From Phenylobacterium sp. (GTDB lineage: Bacteria; Pseudomonadota; Alphaproteobacteria; Caulobacterales; Caulobacteraceae), in NCBI RefSeq assembly GCF_004299445.1, contig NZ_SCTC01000063.1, positions 93,300 through 157,299 on the forward strand: a stretch of 64,000 nt of DNA, in the 5' to 3' direction. This document shows, piece by piece, positions 30,019 to 38,637 of the stretch. Below the pieces are notes generated by a model. It saw only the letters and a program-made list of their open reading frames with translations, searched no databases and had not been told where the DNA came from. Every line of letters begins with the position of its first letter. Position 1 is the first letter of the stretch. Made by a program: the position numbers and the translations under genes.

Positions 30019-30672
30019 ATGACTGAGACCGCCACGGCCGCGCCCGTCCGTCCCGCCGAGATCGCCGCCTATCTGGCCGCGCGCATGTGTCACGACTTCA
30101 TCAGCCCCGCGAGCGCGATCTCATCGGGCCTCGACCTGCTGGACGACCCCTCCGCGCAGGACATGCGCGAGGAGGCGATGGGCCTGATCACGTCTTCGGC
30201 GCGCAAGCTCGCCGATCTGCTGTCGTTCTGCCGCGTCGCCTTCGGCGCTTCGGCCTCGGCCGAGACCTTCGACGTGCGCGACCTGGAGAAACTGTCGCGA
30301 GGCGTGTTCGAACACATGCGGGCCTCCCTGGAATGGGCCGTCGACGCACCCGCCGTGAACAAGCCCGCCGCCCGCGCCCTGCTCAACCTGGCGCAGATGG
30401 CCGGGGCGGCCCTGCCCACCGGCGGCGTGGCCAAGGTGCGCGCCGTGGACGAAGGGGGCTCGATCGCGATCGCCATCGAGGCCGCCGGCCCCCGGGCCCG
30501 GCTGCGCCCCGAGGTCCTCGCCGGCCTGCAGGGGCTGCCACTAGGCGAAGGCCTGCACGGCCACTGGGTCCAGGCGTACTACACGTACCTCTTCATCACC
30601 GACGCCGGCGGTCGCGTCTTCGCCGACGTGCAGGAAGAGAAGGTCGTGTTCGCCGCGACGATCCCGGCATAG
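30019..30672 (+). CDS. chpT: Histidine phosphotransferase ChpT
   Basis: LAARMCHDFISPASAISSGLDLLDDPSAQDMREEAMGLITSSARKLADLLSFCRVAFGASASAE matches remembered Caulobacter ChpT closely. Confidence 0.92.
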   Translation: MTETATAAPVRPAEIAAYLAARMCHDFISPASAISSGLDLLDDPSAQDMREEAMGLITSSARKLADLLSFCRVAFGASASAETFDVRDLEKLSRGVFEHMRASLEWAVDAPAVNKPAARALLNLAQMAGAALPTGGVAKVRAVDEGGSIAIAIEAAGPRARLRPEVLAGLQGLPLGEGLHGHWVQAYYTYLFITDAGGRVFADVQEEKVVFAATIPA

Positions 30673-30744
30673 CCCGAGGCGCGCATGCGGCCGCGGAACG
30701 CGAGATGATTTTGACGCCCGACGCCTGACGCCTAAGCTCTGCCG

Positions 30745-32805
30745 ATGTTGCGTCTTCTCAAGTCCGTGGCGGCCGCTGTCGCCGGCCTCGTCCTCATCGC
30801 CGGGGCCGTCGAGGCGCGGCCATTCACCGCCCGCGACCTGGCGATGCTGGACCGGGTCAGCGATCCGCAGCTGTCGCCGGACGGCCGCTATCTCGCCTAC
30901 ACCGTGCGCGCCACCGACTGGGCCAACAACCGGGGCCTGTCCACACTGTGGCTGCTGGACCGCCGCAGCCCAAGCCTGCCGCGAGTCCTGGCGGTGTCGG
31001 AAAAGATCGCGAGTTCGCCGCGCTGGTCGTCGGATGGCCGCAGCCTCTACTTTCTTTCAGCGCGAACGGGACTGCAGCAGGTCTGGCGCACCGACCCCGA
31101 CGGCGCGATCGCGATCCAGGTGACCAACCTGCCAATCCACGTCACCAGCTATCGGTTCTCGCCCGACGGCCGCTCGCTGGTGGTGGCCGCCCACGCCGAT
31201 CCCAGCTGCGACACGCTGGCCTGCAGCAAGCAGAAGGCCGACGCGCGGCGCACCAGCCCGGTCTCGGCCCAGGTCTACGACAAGCTGCCGATGTTCATCT
31301 GGGACGACTGGCAGGACGCGGAGAGGGCCCAGCTGTTCGCCTTTCGGCTTGACGACGCCGGCGCCGCCTCGGGCGAGCCCGTTCGACTGCTGAAGGGCCT
31401 GGACGCCGAGGCGCCGGACAAGCCGTTCGGTGACGACAGCGACTATGCGGTGTCGAACGACCGGGTGTTCTTCTCGGCCCTCGAGCCCGGCGCCTCGTGG
31501 GGCGTTTCGGCGCACTATAAGCTCTATGCCGCCCCTCTGGACGGCGCGTCGCCGCCAGTCGCGCTGGAGCCCCTGGACCCGGCCTCGGCCACCAAGCCCA
31601 CCCTGTCGCCCGACGGCGCACGCCTCGCCTACCTGCGGCGCAAGGCAGCGCGCGAGGACCAGCGGCCGGAGATCCTGGTGCGCGACCTGGCGACCGGTGC
31701 GCAGGTCGATGTTTCGGGGGGATTCGACCGCTCGGCCGAGGCCATCCGCTGGAGCGGCGATGGACGCAGGTTGTACGCCACCATGGCCGACACCGGCCGG
31801 ACCCGCCTGTTCGCCATCGATGTCGCAGCGCGGCGCGTCACCCCGCTGACCCGCAACGGAACGGTGACCGCCTTCTCGGCCGCCGCCGATCGTCTCGTGG
31901 CCGTGCGCGACAGCCTGGCGGGACCGGGGCAACTGTACGAGGTGGGCCGCAGCGGGGCCGAGACCATGCTGGCCCGACACAACGTCGCCTCGATGCGCGA
32001 CTTCGAACTCTCGCCAGCCGAGCAGTTCTCCTTCAAGGGCTGGAACGACGAGACGGTCTACGGCTGGGTGCTGCCGCCACAAGGCTACCAGCCGGGCCGG
32101 AAGTACCCTGTCGCCTTCCTGATCCACGGTGGCCCGCACGGCAGCTTCGGCGATGCCTGGAGCTATCGCTGGAACCCGCAGATCTGGACCGGCATGGGCT
32201 ACGCGGTTGTCATGATCGATTTCCATGGGTCGGCTGGCTACGGCGAGGCTTTCGCCCAATCGATCGTCGGCCATTGGGGCGACCGGCCGCTGGAGGACCT
32301 GCAGAAGGGTTGGGCAGCAGCGTTGGCCCGCTACGCCTATCTCGACGGCGACAAGGCCTGCGCCCTGGGCGGCAGCTACGGCGGCTACATGGTGGCCTGG
32401 ATCGCGGGAGCGTGGAACACGCCGTGGAAGTGCCTAGTGAACCACGACGGCATCGTCGAGACGCGCACCATGGCCCTGACCACCGACATTCCCAGCTTCT
32501 CGGAGTACGAGACCGGGGGGCCGGTCTGGGAGGCGGGTGAGGCGTACGAGCGCTTCAATCCGCTCAACAAGCTGGCGGACTGGAAGGTCCCCATGCTGGT
32601 GATCCATGGCGGCCGCGACTATCGCGTACCCTTGTCACAGGGCGTGGCGGCCTTCACGGCGGCGCAGCGCAAGGGCGTGCCGTCCCGGATGGTCTACTAT
32701 CCCGACGAGAATCACTGGGTCCTCAAGCCGCAGAACTCGGTGGAATGGTACCGGCAGGTCGAGGCCTGGATGCGCCGTTGGGTCGACGAACCCGCGCCGA
32801 AGTGA
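30745..32805 (+). CDS. S9 family peptidase (prolyl oligopeptidase/DPP-like)
   Basis: Propeller repeats (LSPDGRYLAYTVR) and catalytic GGSYGGYMVAWIAG, H at DENHWVLKPQN. Confidence 0.92.
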   Translation: MLRLLKSVAAAVAGLVLIAGAVEARPFTARDLAMLDRVSDPQLSPDGRYLAYTVRATDWANNRGLSTLWLLDRRSPSLPRVLAVSEKIASSPRWSSDGRSLYFLSARTGLQQVWRTDPDGAIAIQVTNLPIHVTSYRFSPDGRSLVVAAHADPSCDTLACSKQKADARRTSPVSAQVYDKLPMFIWDDWQDAERAQLFAFRLDDAGAASGEPVRLLKGLDAEAPDKPFGDDSDYAVSNDRVFFSALEPGASWGVSAHYKLYAAPLDGASPPVALEPLDPASATKPTLSPDGARLAYLRRKAAREDQRPEILVRDLATGAQVDVSGGFDRSAEAIRWSGDGRRLYATMADTGRTRLFAIDVAARRVTPLTRNGTVTAFSAAADRLVAVRDSLAGPGQLYEVGRSGAETMLARHNVASMRDFELSPAEQFSFKGWNDETVYGWVLPPQGYQPGRKYPVAFLIHGGPHGSFGDAWSYRWNPQIWTGMGYAVVMIDFHGSAGYGEAFAQSIVGHWGDRPLEDLQKGWAAALARYAYLDGDKACALGGSYGGYMVAWIAGAWNTPWKCLVNHDGIVETRTMALTTDIPSFSEYETGGPVWEAGEAYERFNPLNKLADWKVPMLVIHGGRDYRVPLSQGVAAFTAAQRKGVPSRMVYYPDENHWVLKPQNSVEWYRQVEAWMRRWVDEPAPK

Positions 32806-32889
32806 GCGTCCAGTCGTAAACCCTCGTTATGTTGGTCGGGCGTTAACCACCGGGGCGCGAGAGATAGCTCGTCAGAGCCCGGAGCGCCC

Positions 32890-33258
32890 GTGAAGACCTG
32901 CCTCGTCGTCGATGACAGCCGCGTGATCCGCAAGGTCTCGCGCCGCATCCTCGAGGACCTCGGCTTCGAGGTCGCCGAGGCGGCGGACGGCGTCGAGGCG
33001 ATGGCATGGTGCACGGCGGTCATGCCAGACGTCATCCTTCTGGACTGGCAGATGCCGGTGATGGACGGGCTTCAGTTCGTGAAGCGGTTGCGGAGCGAGC
33101 CGGGCGGAGATCGCCCCAAGGTCGTCTTCTGCACCGTCGAAAACAGCCTCGAGCGCATCAGCGAGGCGCTGAACGCCGGCGCCGACGAATACATCATGAA
33201 ACCGTTCGACGGCTCCATCGTGGCTGGCAAGCTGGAGTATCTGGGGCTCTGCGCATGA
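32890..33258 (+). CDS. CheY-like single-domain response regulator
   Basis: CLVVDDSRVIRKVSRRIL, VILLDWQMPVMDG, EYIMKPF. Confidence 0.93.
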   Translation: MKTCLVVDDSRVIRKVSRRILEDLGFEVAEAADGVEAMAWCTAVMPDVILLDWQMPVMDGLQFVKRLRSEPGGDRPKVVFCTVENSLERISEALNAGADEYIMKPFDGSIVAGKLEYLGLCA

Positions 33259-34049
33259 TCGAACCGGTCGACCGCGAGTTCCTGAGCGCCCTCTGTCTGG
33301 CACGGGCGGGCCTCCGGCTCGACGCCGACAAGTCGTACCTGATCGAGAGCCGCCTCGGGCCGGTCGCTCGGCGCGAAGGCTATGTGTCGCCCGAGGCCTT
33401 TATCGGGGCTCTGCGCGAAGGCGCGGATGAGCGGCTGACGTGGGCCGCGGTGGAGGCGATGGCTCTGCCCGAGTCCGAATTCTTCCGCGACCGCGCCGTC
33501 TTCCATCATGTGGTCGAGGTCATGTTGCCGGCGATGGTGAAGGCGCGTCGCGACCAGCCGGTCCGCGTCTGGTGCAACGCGTGCGGAACGGGGCAGGAGG
33601 TCTATTCTCTGGCCATGCTTCTGGCCGATGCGCCGGGGCTCGCCGGCCAGGTCGAGCTCTATGCCTCCGACCTGTCCGAGCGCTGCCTTGAGAAGGCGCA
33701 GGCCGGCATCTACTCGCAGTTCGAAGTCCAGCGCGGCCTGCCGGCCCGGATGCTCGTCCGCCACTTCGAAAAGCGCGGTGAATCCTTCCAGCTGTCGCCC
33801 CGGATCCGCCAGATGCTGCGCTGGCGGCGCGTGAACCTGATGGACGACCTGAGCCCTTTCGGCCAGTTCGATCTGGTGCTGTGCCGCAGTCTTCTGGGTC
33901 AGCTGGCGCCTGACGCGTTGGCGCATGTTCAGGGTCAGCTTAAGCGCGCGCTGACGCCCGGGGGCCGGCTGGTGTTGGGCCTCAAGGACCCTACCGGCGA
34001 TCTGGCCCCCGTCGCCGCCGCGCCCGGTGTCTTCGCCCTCGCCGCGTAA
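33255..34049 (+). CDS. CheR-type protein-glutamate O-methyltransferase
   Basis: ESEFFRDRAVFHH, VWCNACGTGQEVYSLAMLL, ASDLSERCLEKAQAGIYSQFEVQRGLP. Confidence 0.9.
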   Translation: MIEPVDREFLSALCLARAGLRLDADKSYLIESRLGPVARREGYVSPEAFIGALREGADERLTWAAVEAMALPESEFFRDRAVFHHVVEVMLPAMVKARRDQPVRVWCNACGTGQEVYSLAMLLADAPGLAGQVELYASDLSERCLEKAQAGIYSQFEVQRGLPARMLVRHFEKRGESFQLSPRIRQMLRWRRVNLMDDLSPFGQFDLVLCRSLLGQLAPDALAHVQGQLKRALTPGGRLVLGLKDPTGDLAPVAAAPGVFALAA

Positions 34050-34054
34050 AGAAA

Positions 34055-34076
34055 AGGCCCCGTCGAAACGGGGCCT
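34055..34076. terminator. Intrinsic hairpin between convergent cheR and entericidin genes
   Basis: AGGCCCCGT-cgaa-ACGGGGCCT; A-run on the + side gives a T-run for minus-strand transcripts. Confidence 0.75.
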
Positions 34077-34100
34077 CGTCAGACATTTGGAACGCCAAGG

Positions 34101-34238
34101 CTACTTCTTGGCGTCCTCCGCCGTGTCGGTGACGGCGGCGCCGGCCGAGGCGACATCCTTGCCGGCGCCAGAGACGGTGTTGCAGGCCGCGGTCGCCATG
34201 CTGGCGGCCAGGACGGCGAACAGGAAAACTTTGCGCAT
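34101..34238 (-). CDS. Entericidin-family lipoprotein (45 aa), absent from the ORF track
   Basis: MRKVFLFAVLAASMATAACNTVSGAGKDVASAGAAVTDTAEDAKK, lipobox TAAC followed by NTVSGAGKD. Confidence 0.88.
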   Translation of the reverse strand: MRKVFLFAVLAASMATAACNTVSGAGKDVASAGAAVTDTAEDAKK

Positions 34239-34274
34239 CAGAGAAACTCCCGAGGTTCGATAGGGCCTCAGCGC

Positions 34275-34300
34275 AACGGCTCAGGCTGCGGCCCGGTTCC
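34275..34300 (-). promoter_or_regulatory. EcfG/SigT-type promoter for entericidin gene
   Basis: + strand AACG-N17-GTTCC = minus strand GGAAC-N17-CGTT. Confidence 0.75.
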
Positions 34301-35990
34301 CCGGCGGAGTCGGTTGGACCCGTTCGATCGCCGGAGTCGGGAAGATCAGCTTGGCGGTGACCCCTCCGGCGGCGTTGCGGGTGATCTCGGCGCGGCCGCG
34401 CAGCTGGCGCGCAAAGGCCGTCATCAGCGTACGGCCGACGCCCGACGAGACCAGCGCGCTCTCCTCGACCTCGCCATCATCCGAGATCTCGAGCTCGGCC
34501 TCTTCACCCCGAACGCTGAAGTTCAGCCGTAGCGTGCCCCCCCGGCCGGCAAAGGCGTGCTTCTGGGCGTTGGTGATGGCCTCCACGGCGAACAGGGCCA
34601 GCGGCGCGAGGCGGTCGGGGTCGATGACCAGAGGGTCCACTCTCAGCTCAGTGCGCACCGCCAACCCATGGGCCAGCTCGCCATTGATCAGCTGGGCCGT
34701 GAGCTCTTCCAGGAACGGTCGGAGATCGACCCGCTTCAGGTCGGGGCCCTGGTAGAGGGCGCGGTAGATCAGCGCCAGGGCCGTGATCCGCTGGCGCGTA
34801 TCGCTCATCGCCGAGCGCGCCGCCGGGTCGGACAGGGCGCGCTGCTGCATGTTCAGGAGGCTCGAGATGACCTGCAGGTTGTTCTTCACCCGGTGATGGA
34901 TCTCGCGCATCAGCGCGTCCTTCTGCGCCAGGCTGTCGCGCAGCGACGCGTCGCGCCCCACGATGGCGTCGGCCATGTCCTCCAGCGTCTCGGCCAGTTC
35001 GCGGATCTCGGGGGGCATCTGTTCAGCCTGAACCGGGCGCACCGACAGCCGTCCACGGGCGTAGAGCGCCGCGATCCGCTGCAGGTAGGCGATCCAGCGG
35101 ATCACCACCCGCTCGGCCATCGCCGTCACGGCGATCAGCGCCAGCACGAACGTCAGCAACGGGAAGACGATGCCGGTCAGGGGGTTCAGCCGCGCCCAAG
35201 ACAGGATGCCCGGCGACTGGGCCGAGAGTACGACATAGACCTCGTCGCCGATCACGGGCGCGGCGGAGTAGACGCGCCGCCGGTCCTTGCCGTCGCGGCC
35301 GTACCAGACAAGGGTTCCGCGCGCCTCCACCTTGGCGCGCCAGTCCGTCGGCAGGCGCGGGAAGGCGCCGGGGTCGGTGGTGGTGATGTAACGGCCCGCC
35401 TTGTCCACCAGCCCCACTTCCGCGCCCTTCGGCAGCGTGGGGTCGCCGACCCGGGGCTGCAGGCTGCTCAGCGATATCACCGCGGCGAAGGCCCCGTCGA
35501 AGGCGCCGTCGGGGCCGGTGGCGCGGGCGGCGGTCAGGAGCGTGGGTTCGTTGGCGTAGGCCAAACCCGGCTCGCGCGTGATGGTGAAGTTGCGACCGCC
35601 GGCCAGATCGCTGAACCAGGGCCGCGAGGCCCGCTGCGGGTCGCCCGGCACCGTACCTGCCGCACAGACCACACGTCCCAGTCGGTCGAAGCGCACGAGG
35701 TTGAGGTAGCCCGGGATGCGCGAGACCACGTCGCCCAGTCGCTGGGCGCATTGATACCCCACGGCGCCCGGGGCCAGCGTCTGCAGCAGAACGTCGGCGC
35801 TCTCCATCCGCGCGCGCGCCGTGGCGGCGCTGCGTTCCGCGGCGAAGCCCAGGTTCTGGCGCAAAACCTGACCTTCGCGCTGGAAGCCGATCGCCGACTG
35901 CAGCGCGCCCAGGAGCAGCACGGGGAGCAGCGCGACCGCGAGGGCCGCGATCAGGCGCACCCGGATCGTGCTTAAGGAACTCCCGGGCAC
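34281..35990 (-). CDS. phyK: PhyK-type sensor histidine kinase (periplasmic sensor, HAMP-like region, HisKA_2/HWE-type core)
   Basis: MREIHHRVKNNLQVISSLLNMQQRAL; adjacent to sigT-nepR-phyR. Confidence 0.85.
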   Translation of the reverse strand: MPGSSLSTIRVRLIAALAVALLPVLLLGALQSAIGFQREGQVLRQNLGFAAERSAATARARMESADVLLQTLAPGAVGYQCAQRLGDVVSRIPGYLNLVRFDRLGRVVCAAGTVPGDPQRASRPWFSDLAGGRNFTITREPGLAYANEPTLLTAARATGPDGAFDGAFAAVISLSSLQPRVGDPTLPKGAEVGLVDKAGRYITTTDPGAFPRLPTDWRAKVEARGTLVWYGRDGKDRRRVYSAAPVIGDEVYVVLSAQSPGILSWARLNPLTGIVFPLLTFVLALIAVTAMAERVVIRWIAYLQRIAALYARGRLSVRPVQAEQMPPEIRELAETLEDMADAIVGRDASLRDSLAQKDALMREIHHRVKNNLQVISSLLNMQQRALSDPAARSAMSDTRQRITALALIYRALYQGPDLKRVDLRPFLEELTAQLINGELAHGLAVRTELRVDPLVIDPDRLAPLALFAVEAITNAQKHAFAGRGGTLRLNFSVRGEEAELEISDDGEVEESALVSSGVGRTLMTAFARQLRGRAEITRNAAGGVTAKLIFPTPAIERVQPTPPGNRAAA

Positions 35991-36013
35991 CGGCCCTCCT
36001 AGGCCTGAATCCC

Positions 36014-36036
36014 CGGCGGTTCTTTCCGAACCGCCG
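36014..36036. terminator. Hairpin between sigT and phyK
   Basis: CGGCGGTTC-tttcc-GAACCGCCG perfect 9-bp stem, no strong T-run. Confidence 0.4.
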
Positions 36037-36108
36037 ACGGATCAGACGCTTGCGTTACGGTCGACCATTCGTCGCGAGCAGAATGATCCATCCGTTGCGA
36101 TGGTTGGT

Positions 36109-36717
36109 CTAGCGGATGCTCGAGAGGCGCTCCGCATCGGCCAGGATTGACCGCATGGCGTCGCCCGCCGACCCGCCGTCTCGCGCATAGTCGCCAGCCT
36201 CGAGAATGGCGTGCAAGGCGCGGCGTGCGCGGCTGACCCGGCTCTTCACGGTACCGACCGCGCAGTTGCAGATATCGGCCGCTTCCTCGTAGGCGAACCC
36301 GCCGGCCCCGACCAGGATCAGGGCTTCACGCTGTTCAGGCGGCAGCATGGCCAGGCCCAGCCGCAGTTCGTCCAGGGCCACGGGGGCCTCGGGATCGTCC
36401 ACGGCCACCAGGGTCCGCTCGGCGGCTTCCTGATCGAGCTGGCTCTGTCGCCAGGAGCGGCGCTTTTCCGAATAGAACTGGTTGCGCAGGATCATGAAGG
36501 TCCAGGCCTTCATGTTCGTGCCCATCTGGAAGCTGGCCCGGGCGTCCCAGGCCTTCATCATCGCATCCTGCGCCAGATCGTCGGCCGCGGTCGCGTCACC
36601 GCAGAGGGTGCGCGCGAAGGCGCGCAGGTGAGGGATGAGCTGGACGAGGTCGCGCTTGAACACGGCGTCGTCGGCGGCGGTGCGCTCCTGACGCGGCTTG
36701 ATCTCGACGGTTTCCAT
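36109..36717 (-). CDS. sigT: EcfG-type general stress sigma factor
   Basis: ECF sigma regions 2 and 4 (DDLAQDAMMKAWDARASFQMGTNMKAWTFMILRNQFYSEKRR; LPPEQREALILVGAGGFAYEEAADICNCAVGTVKSRVSRAR); ATG overlaps the nepR stop. Confidence 0.93.
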   Translation of the reverse strand: METVEIKPRQERTAADDAVFKRDLVQLIPHLRAFARTLCGDATAADDLAQDAMMKAWDARASFQMGTNMKAWTFMILRNQFYSEKRRSWRQSQLDQEAAERTLVAVDDPEAPVALDELRLGLAMLPPEQREALILVGAGGFAYEEAADICNCAVGTVKSRVSRARRALHAILEAGDYARDGGSAGDAMRSILADAERLSSIR

Positions 36718-36905
36718 CAAGACTTCCCCGAGCCACGTTCGTCGGCGCGACGCAGGATTTCGAGAAACTCCGCGGGGATTTCCTCGTTCACCACTTCGTC
36801 GAACATCTGACGCAGGCGAACGCCGATCGCCTGCTGCCGCAGGCGGGCCTCATCCAGGGCTGCGGAGGCCTTACGGCGCTCCGGTAAGGGACGCTGTTCG
36901 ATCAT
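36717..36905 (-). CDS. nepR: Anti-sigma factor NepR (62 aa)
   Basis: IGVRLRQMFDEVVNEEIPAEFLEILRRAD NepR core; ATG at 36905, coupled to sigT. Confidence 0.88.
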   Translation of the reverse strand: MIEQRPLPERRKASAALDEARLRQQAIGVRLRQMFDEVVNEEIPAEFLEILRRADERGSGKS

Positions 36906-36963
36906 TTCATCGGCGCTCCGCTCGCGCGAAGTCCGCCCCCTCTCGTGATCCTCGTCGCCGCTC

Positions 36964-36989
36964 AACGTCCTCGCCCTGTCCCCGGTTCC
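36964..36989 (-). promoter_or_regulatory. EcfG/SigT-type promoter of nepR-sigT
   Basis: + strand AACG-N17-GTTCC. Confidence 0.8.
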
Positions 36990-37029
36990 ATGGATTGGCT
37001 GACGAGGATGATGAAAACTTGGCCGTAAG

Positions 37030-37054
37030 GGAACCGGTTCCCCGAAAAGACGTT
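37030..37054 (+). promoter_or_regulatory. EcfG/SigT-type promoter of phyR
   Basis: GGAAC-N16-CGTT. Confidence 0.8.
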
Positions 37055-37135
37055 TTCAGGTCATCATGGGACCTGTCAGGGAGCGATCCGCCCTGCGGGT
37101 TTCCAGGTCTGATGAAAACACGGGAGGGGTCACCC

Positions 37136-37933
37136 TTGAGTCTTCTAGCCCGACTGGCGCCGCACTTGCCTTATGTGCGCCGATACGCGCGCGCGTTGAC
37201 CGGCGATCAGTCTACCGGCGACCATTACGTTCGCGTCGCACTCGAGGCCCTGGCGGCCGGAGAGCGGACACTTGCCGACGACATGACGCCGCGCGTGGCT
37301 CTCTATCATGTCTTTCACGCCATCTGGTGCACCTCGGGCGCTCAGCTTGAGAGCCCGGCCGACGACGACTATGCGGACGACGCCACCCGTCGCCTGATGC
37401 GGATCGCGCCGCGGTCGCGGCAGGCGTTCCTGCTCACGGCTCTGGAAGGCTTCACGCCGTCCGAGGCGGCCCAGATCCTGGGGTCCGATTTCTCCGAGGT
37501 GGACAAGCTGATCGCCGAGGCCCAGTCCGAGATCGACGCCGAGCTTGCGACCGACGTCCTGATCATCGAGGACGAACCGGTTATCGCCGCGGACATTGAG
37601 GCCCTGGTCACCGAGCTGGGCCATTCCGTGGTCGATATCGCCGCGACCCGAACCGAGGCGGTGGACGCCGTCGCCCGGCGGACGCCCGGGCTGGTGCTGG
37701 CCGACATCCAGCTGGCCGACGGCTCTTCGGGCATCGATGCGGTGAAGGACATCCTGCAGCGCTACGACGTGCCGGTCATCTTCATCACGGCCTTCCCCGA
37801 GCGCCTGCTTACCGGCGAGCGGCCCGAGCCCACCTTCCTGATCACCAAGCCCTTCCAGCCGGAGACGGTGAAGGCGGCGATCGGTCAGGCGCTGTTCTTC
37901 CATCCGCGCAAGTCTGCGAAGCAGGCTGCCTGA
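37136..37933 (+). CDS. phyR: Anti-anti-sigma response regulator PhyR (sigma-like domain plus receiver)
   Basis: LSLLARLAPHLPYVRRYARALTGDQSTGD... with receiver VLIIEDEPVIAADIEALV; TTG start after gggagggg, alternative ATG at 37112. Confidence 0.93.
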   Translation: MSLLARLAPHLPYVRRYARALTGDQSTGDHYVRVALEALAAGERTLADDMTPRVALYHVFHAIWCTSGAQLESPADDDYADDATRRLMRIAPRSRQAFLLTALEGFTPSEAAQILGSDFSEVDKLIAEAQSEIDAELATDVLIIEDEPVIAADIEALVTELGHSVVDIAATRTEAVDAVARRTPGLVLADIQLADGSSGIDAVKDILQRYDVPVIFITAFPERLLTGERPEPTFLITKPFQPETVKAAIGQALFFHPRKSAKQAA

Positions 37934-37968
37934 TCGGATCGCCACCGACAAAGAAAACGGGCGTCGCT

Positions 37969-37982
37969 GTGAAGCGGCGCCC
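37969..37982. terminator. Hairpin downstream of phyR
   Basis: gggcgtcgct-gtga-agcggcgccc (approximate core coordinates). Confidence 0.5.
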
Positions 37983-38012
37983 ACTTTCGTTGGGAAGTGT
38001 CCGCGCCCCTGC

Positions 38013-38267
38013 CTAGGGCGCCTGGCGGGTCGCCGTCGGCGGCGCGGGCGTGTCGAAGGTCTGCGCCTGCTGCTGCTCCTCAAGGCGCGTCGGCTCGCTG
38101 GATGCGAGGTCCGGCGCTTTCCAGGACCAGGCCGCAAACATGCCCAGCGCCGCCAGCAGGGTTCCGAACACCAGCACCCAGAAGATGTGACGTCCCCAGC
38201 GGCCCTGGCGCGCGCGCGTGGCGTTGAGGGTTGGCGGCGGCCGATCAGTCTCTCGAGAAAACGTCAT
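38013..38267 (-). CDS. Small membrane protein (84 aa)
   Basis: One TM segment HIFWVLVFGTLLAALGMFAAWSW; in tandem with next gene. Confidence 0.6.
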   Translation of the reverse strand: MTFSRETDRPPPTLNATRARQGRWGRHIFWVLVFGTLLAALGMFAAWSWKAPDLASSEPTRLEEQQQAQTFDTPAPPTATRQAP

Positions 38268-38276
38268 GAAGGTCTC

Positions 38277-38480
38277 CTACTCGGATGGGAAATAGCTGAA
38301 CGGGCCGGTGCGCATGTCGGACGGGCCGGCTGGCGCTGTGAGGTAGCCCATCAGGCTGCCCGCCAGCGCCAACGCCGCAACCGCGCCGACGACAGCCCAC
38401 CGCCTGCGCGCGGCGTCGATGCGCACGCTAGGACCGCGAACCAACTTGAGACCCTTCGTGGATGCCAGGGAACTGCGCAT
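38277..38480 (-). CDS. Small membrane protein (67 aa)
   Basis: One TM segment WAVVGAVAALALAGSLMGYL; SigT-type promoter upstream. Confidence 0.6.
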   Translation of the reverse strand: MRSSLASTKGLKLVRGPSVRIDAARRRWAVVGAVAALALAGSLMGYLTAPAGPSDMRTGPFSYFPSE

Positions 38481-38530
38481 GGCGGGATGCCCTTTCCGCG
38501 GGCCGCGCGGAGGCGTCGGCCACTCCGGTT

Positions 38531-38556
38531 AACGCGGTTGGCCAAGGCGGCGTTCC
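38531..38556 (-). promoter_or_regulatory. EcfG/SigT-type promoter for 38480-38013 gene pair
   Basis: + strand AACG-N17-GTTCC. Confidence 0.75.
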
Positions 38557-38606
38557 GGGCGATGGCTCTGGCGCCAAGGGTCAGCCAAAAAAATCGAATA
38601 GCGTTC

Positions 38607-38631
38607 GGAACGCCTCTGAAGCGCGCGTGTT
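38607..38631 (+). promoter_or_regulatory. EcfG/SigT-like promoter (one mismatch) for the sRNA-like unit
   Basis: GGAAC-N16-TGTT. Confidence 0.5.
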
Positions 38632-38637
38632 CTATGT

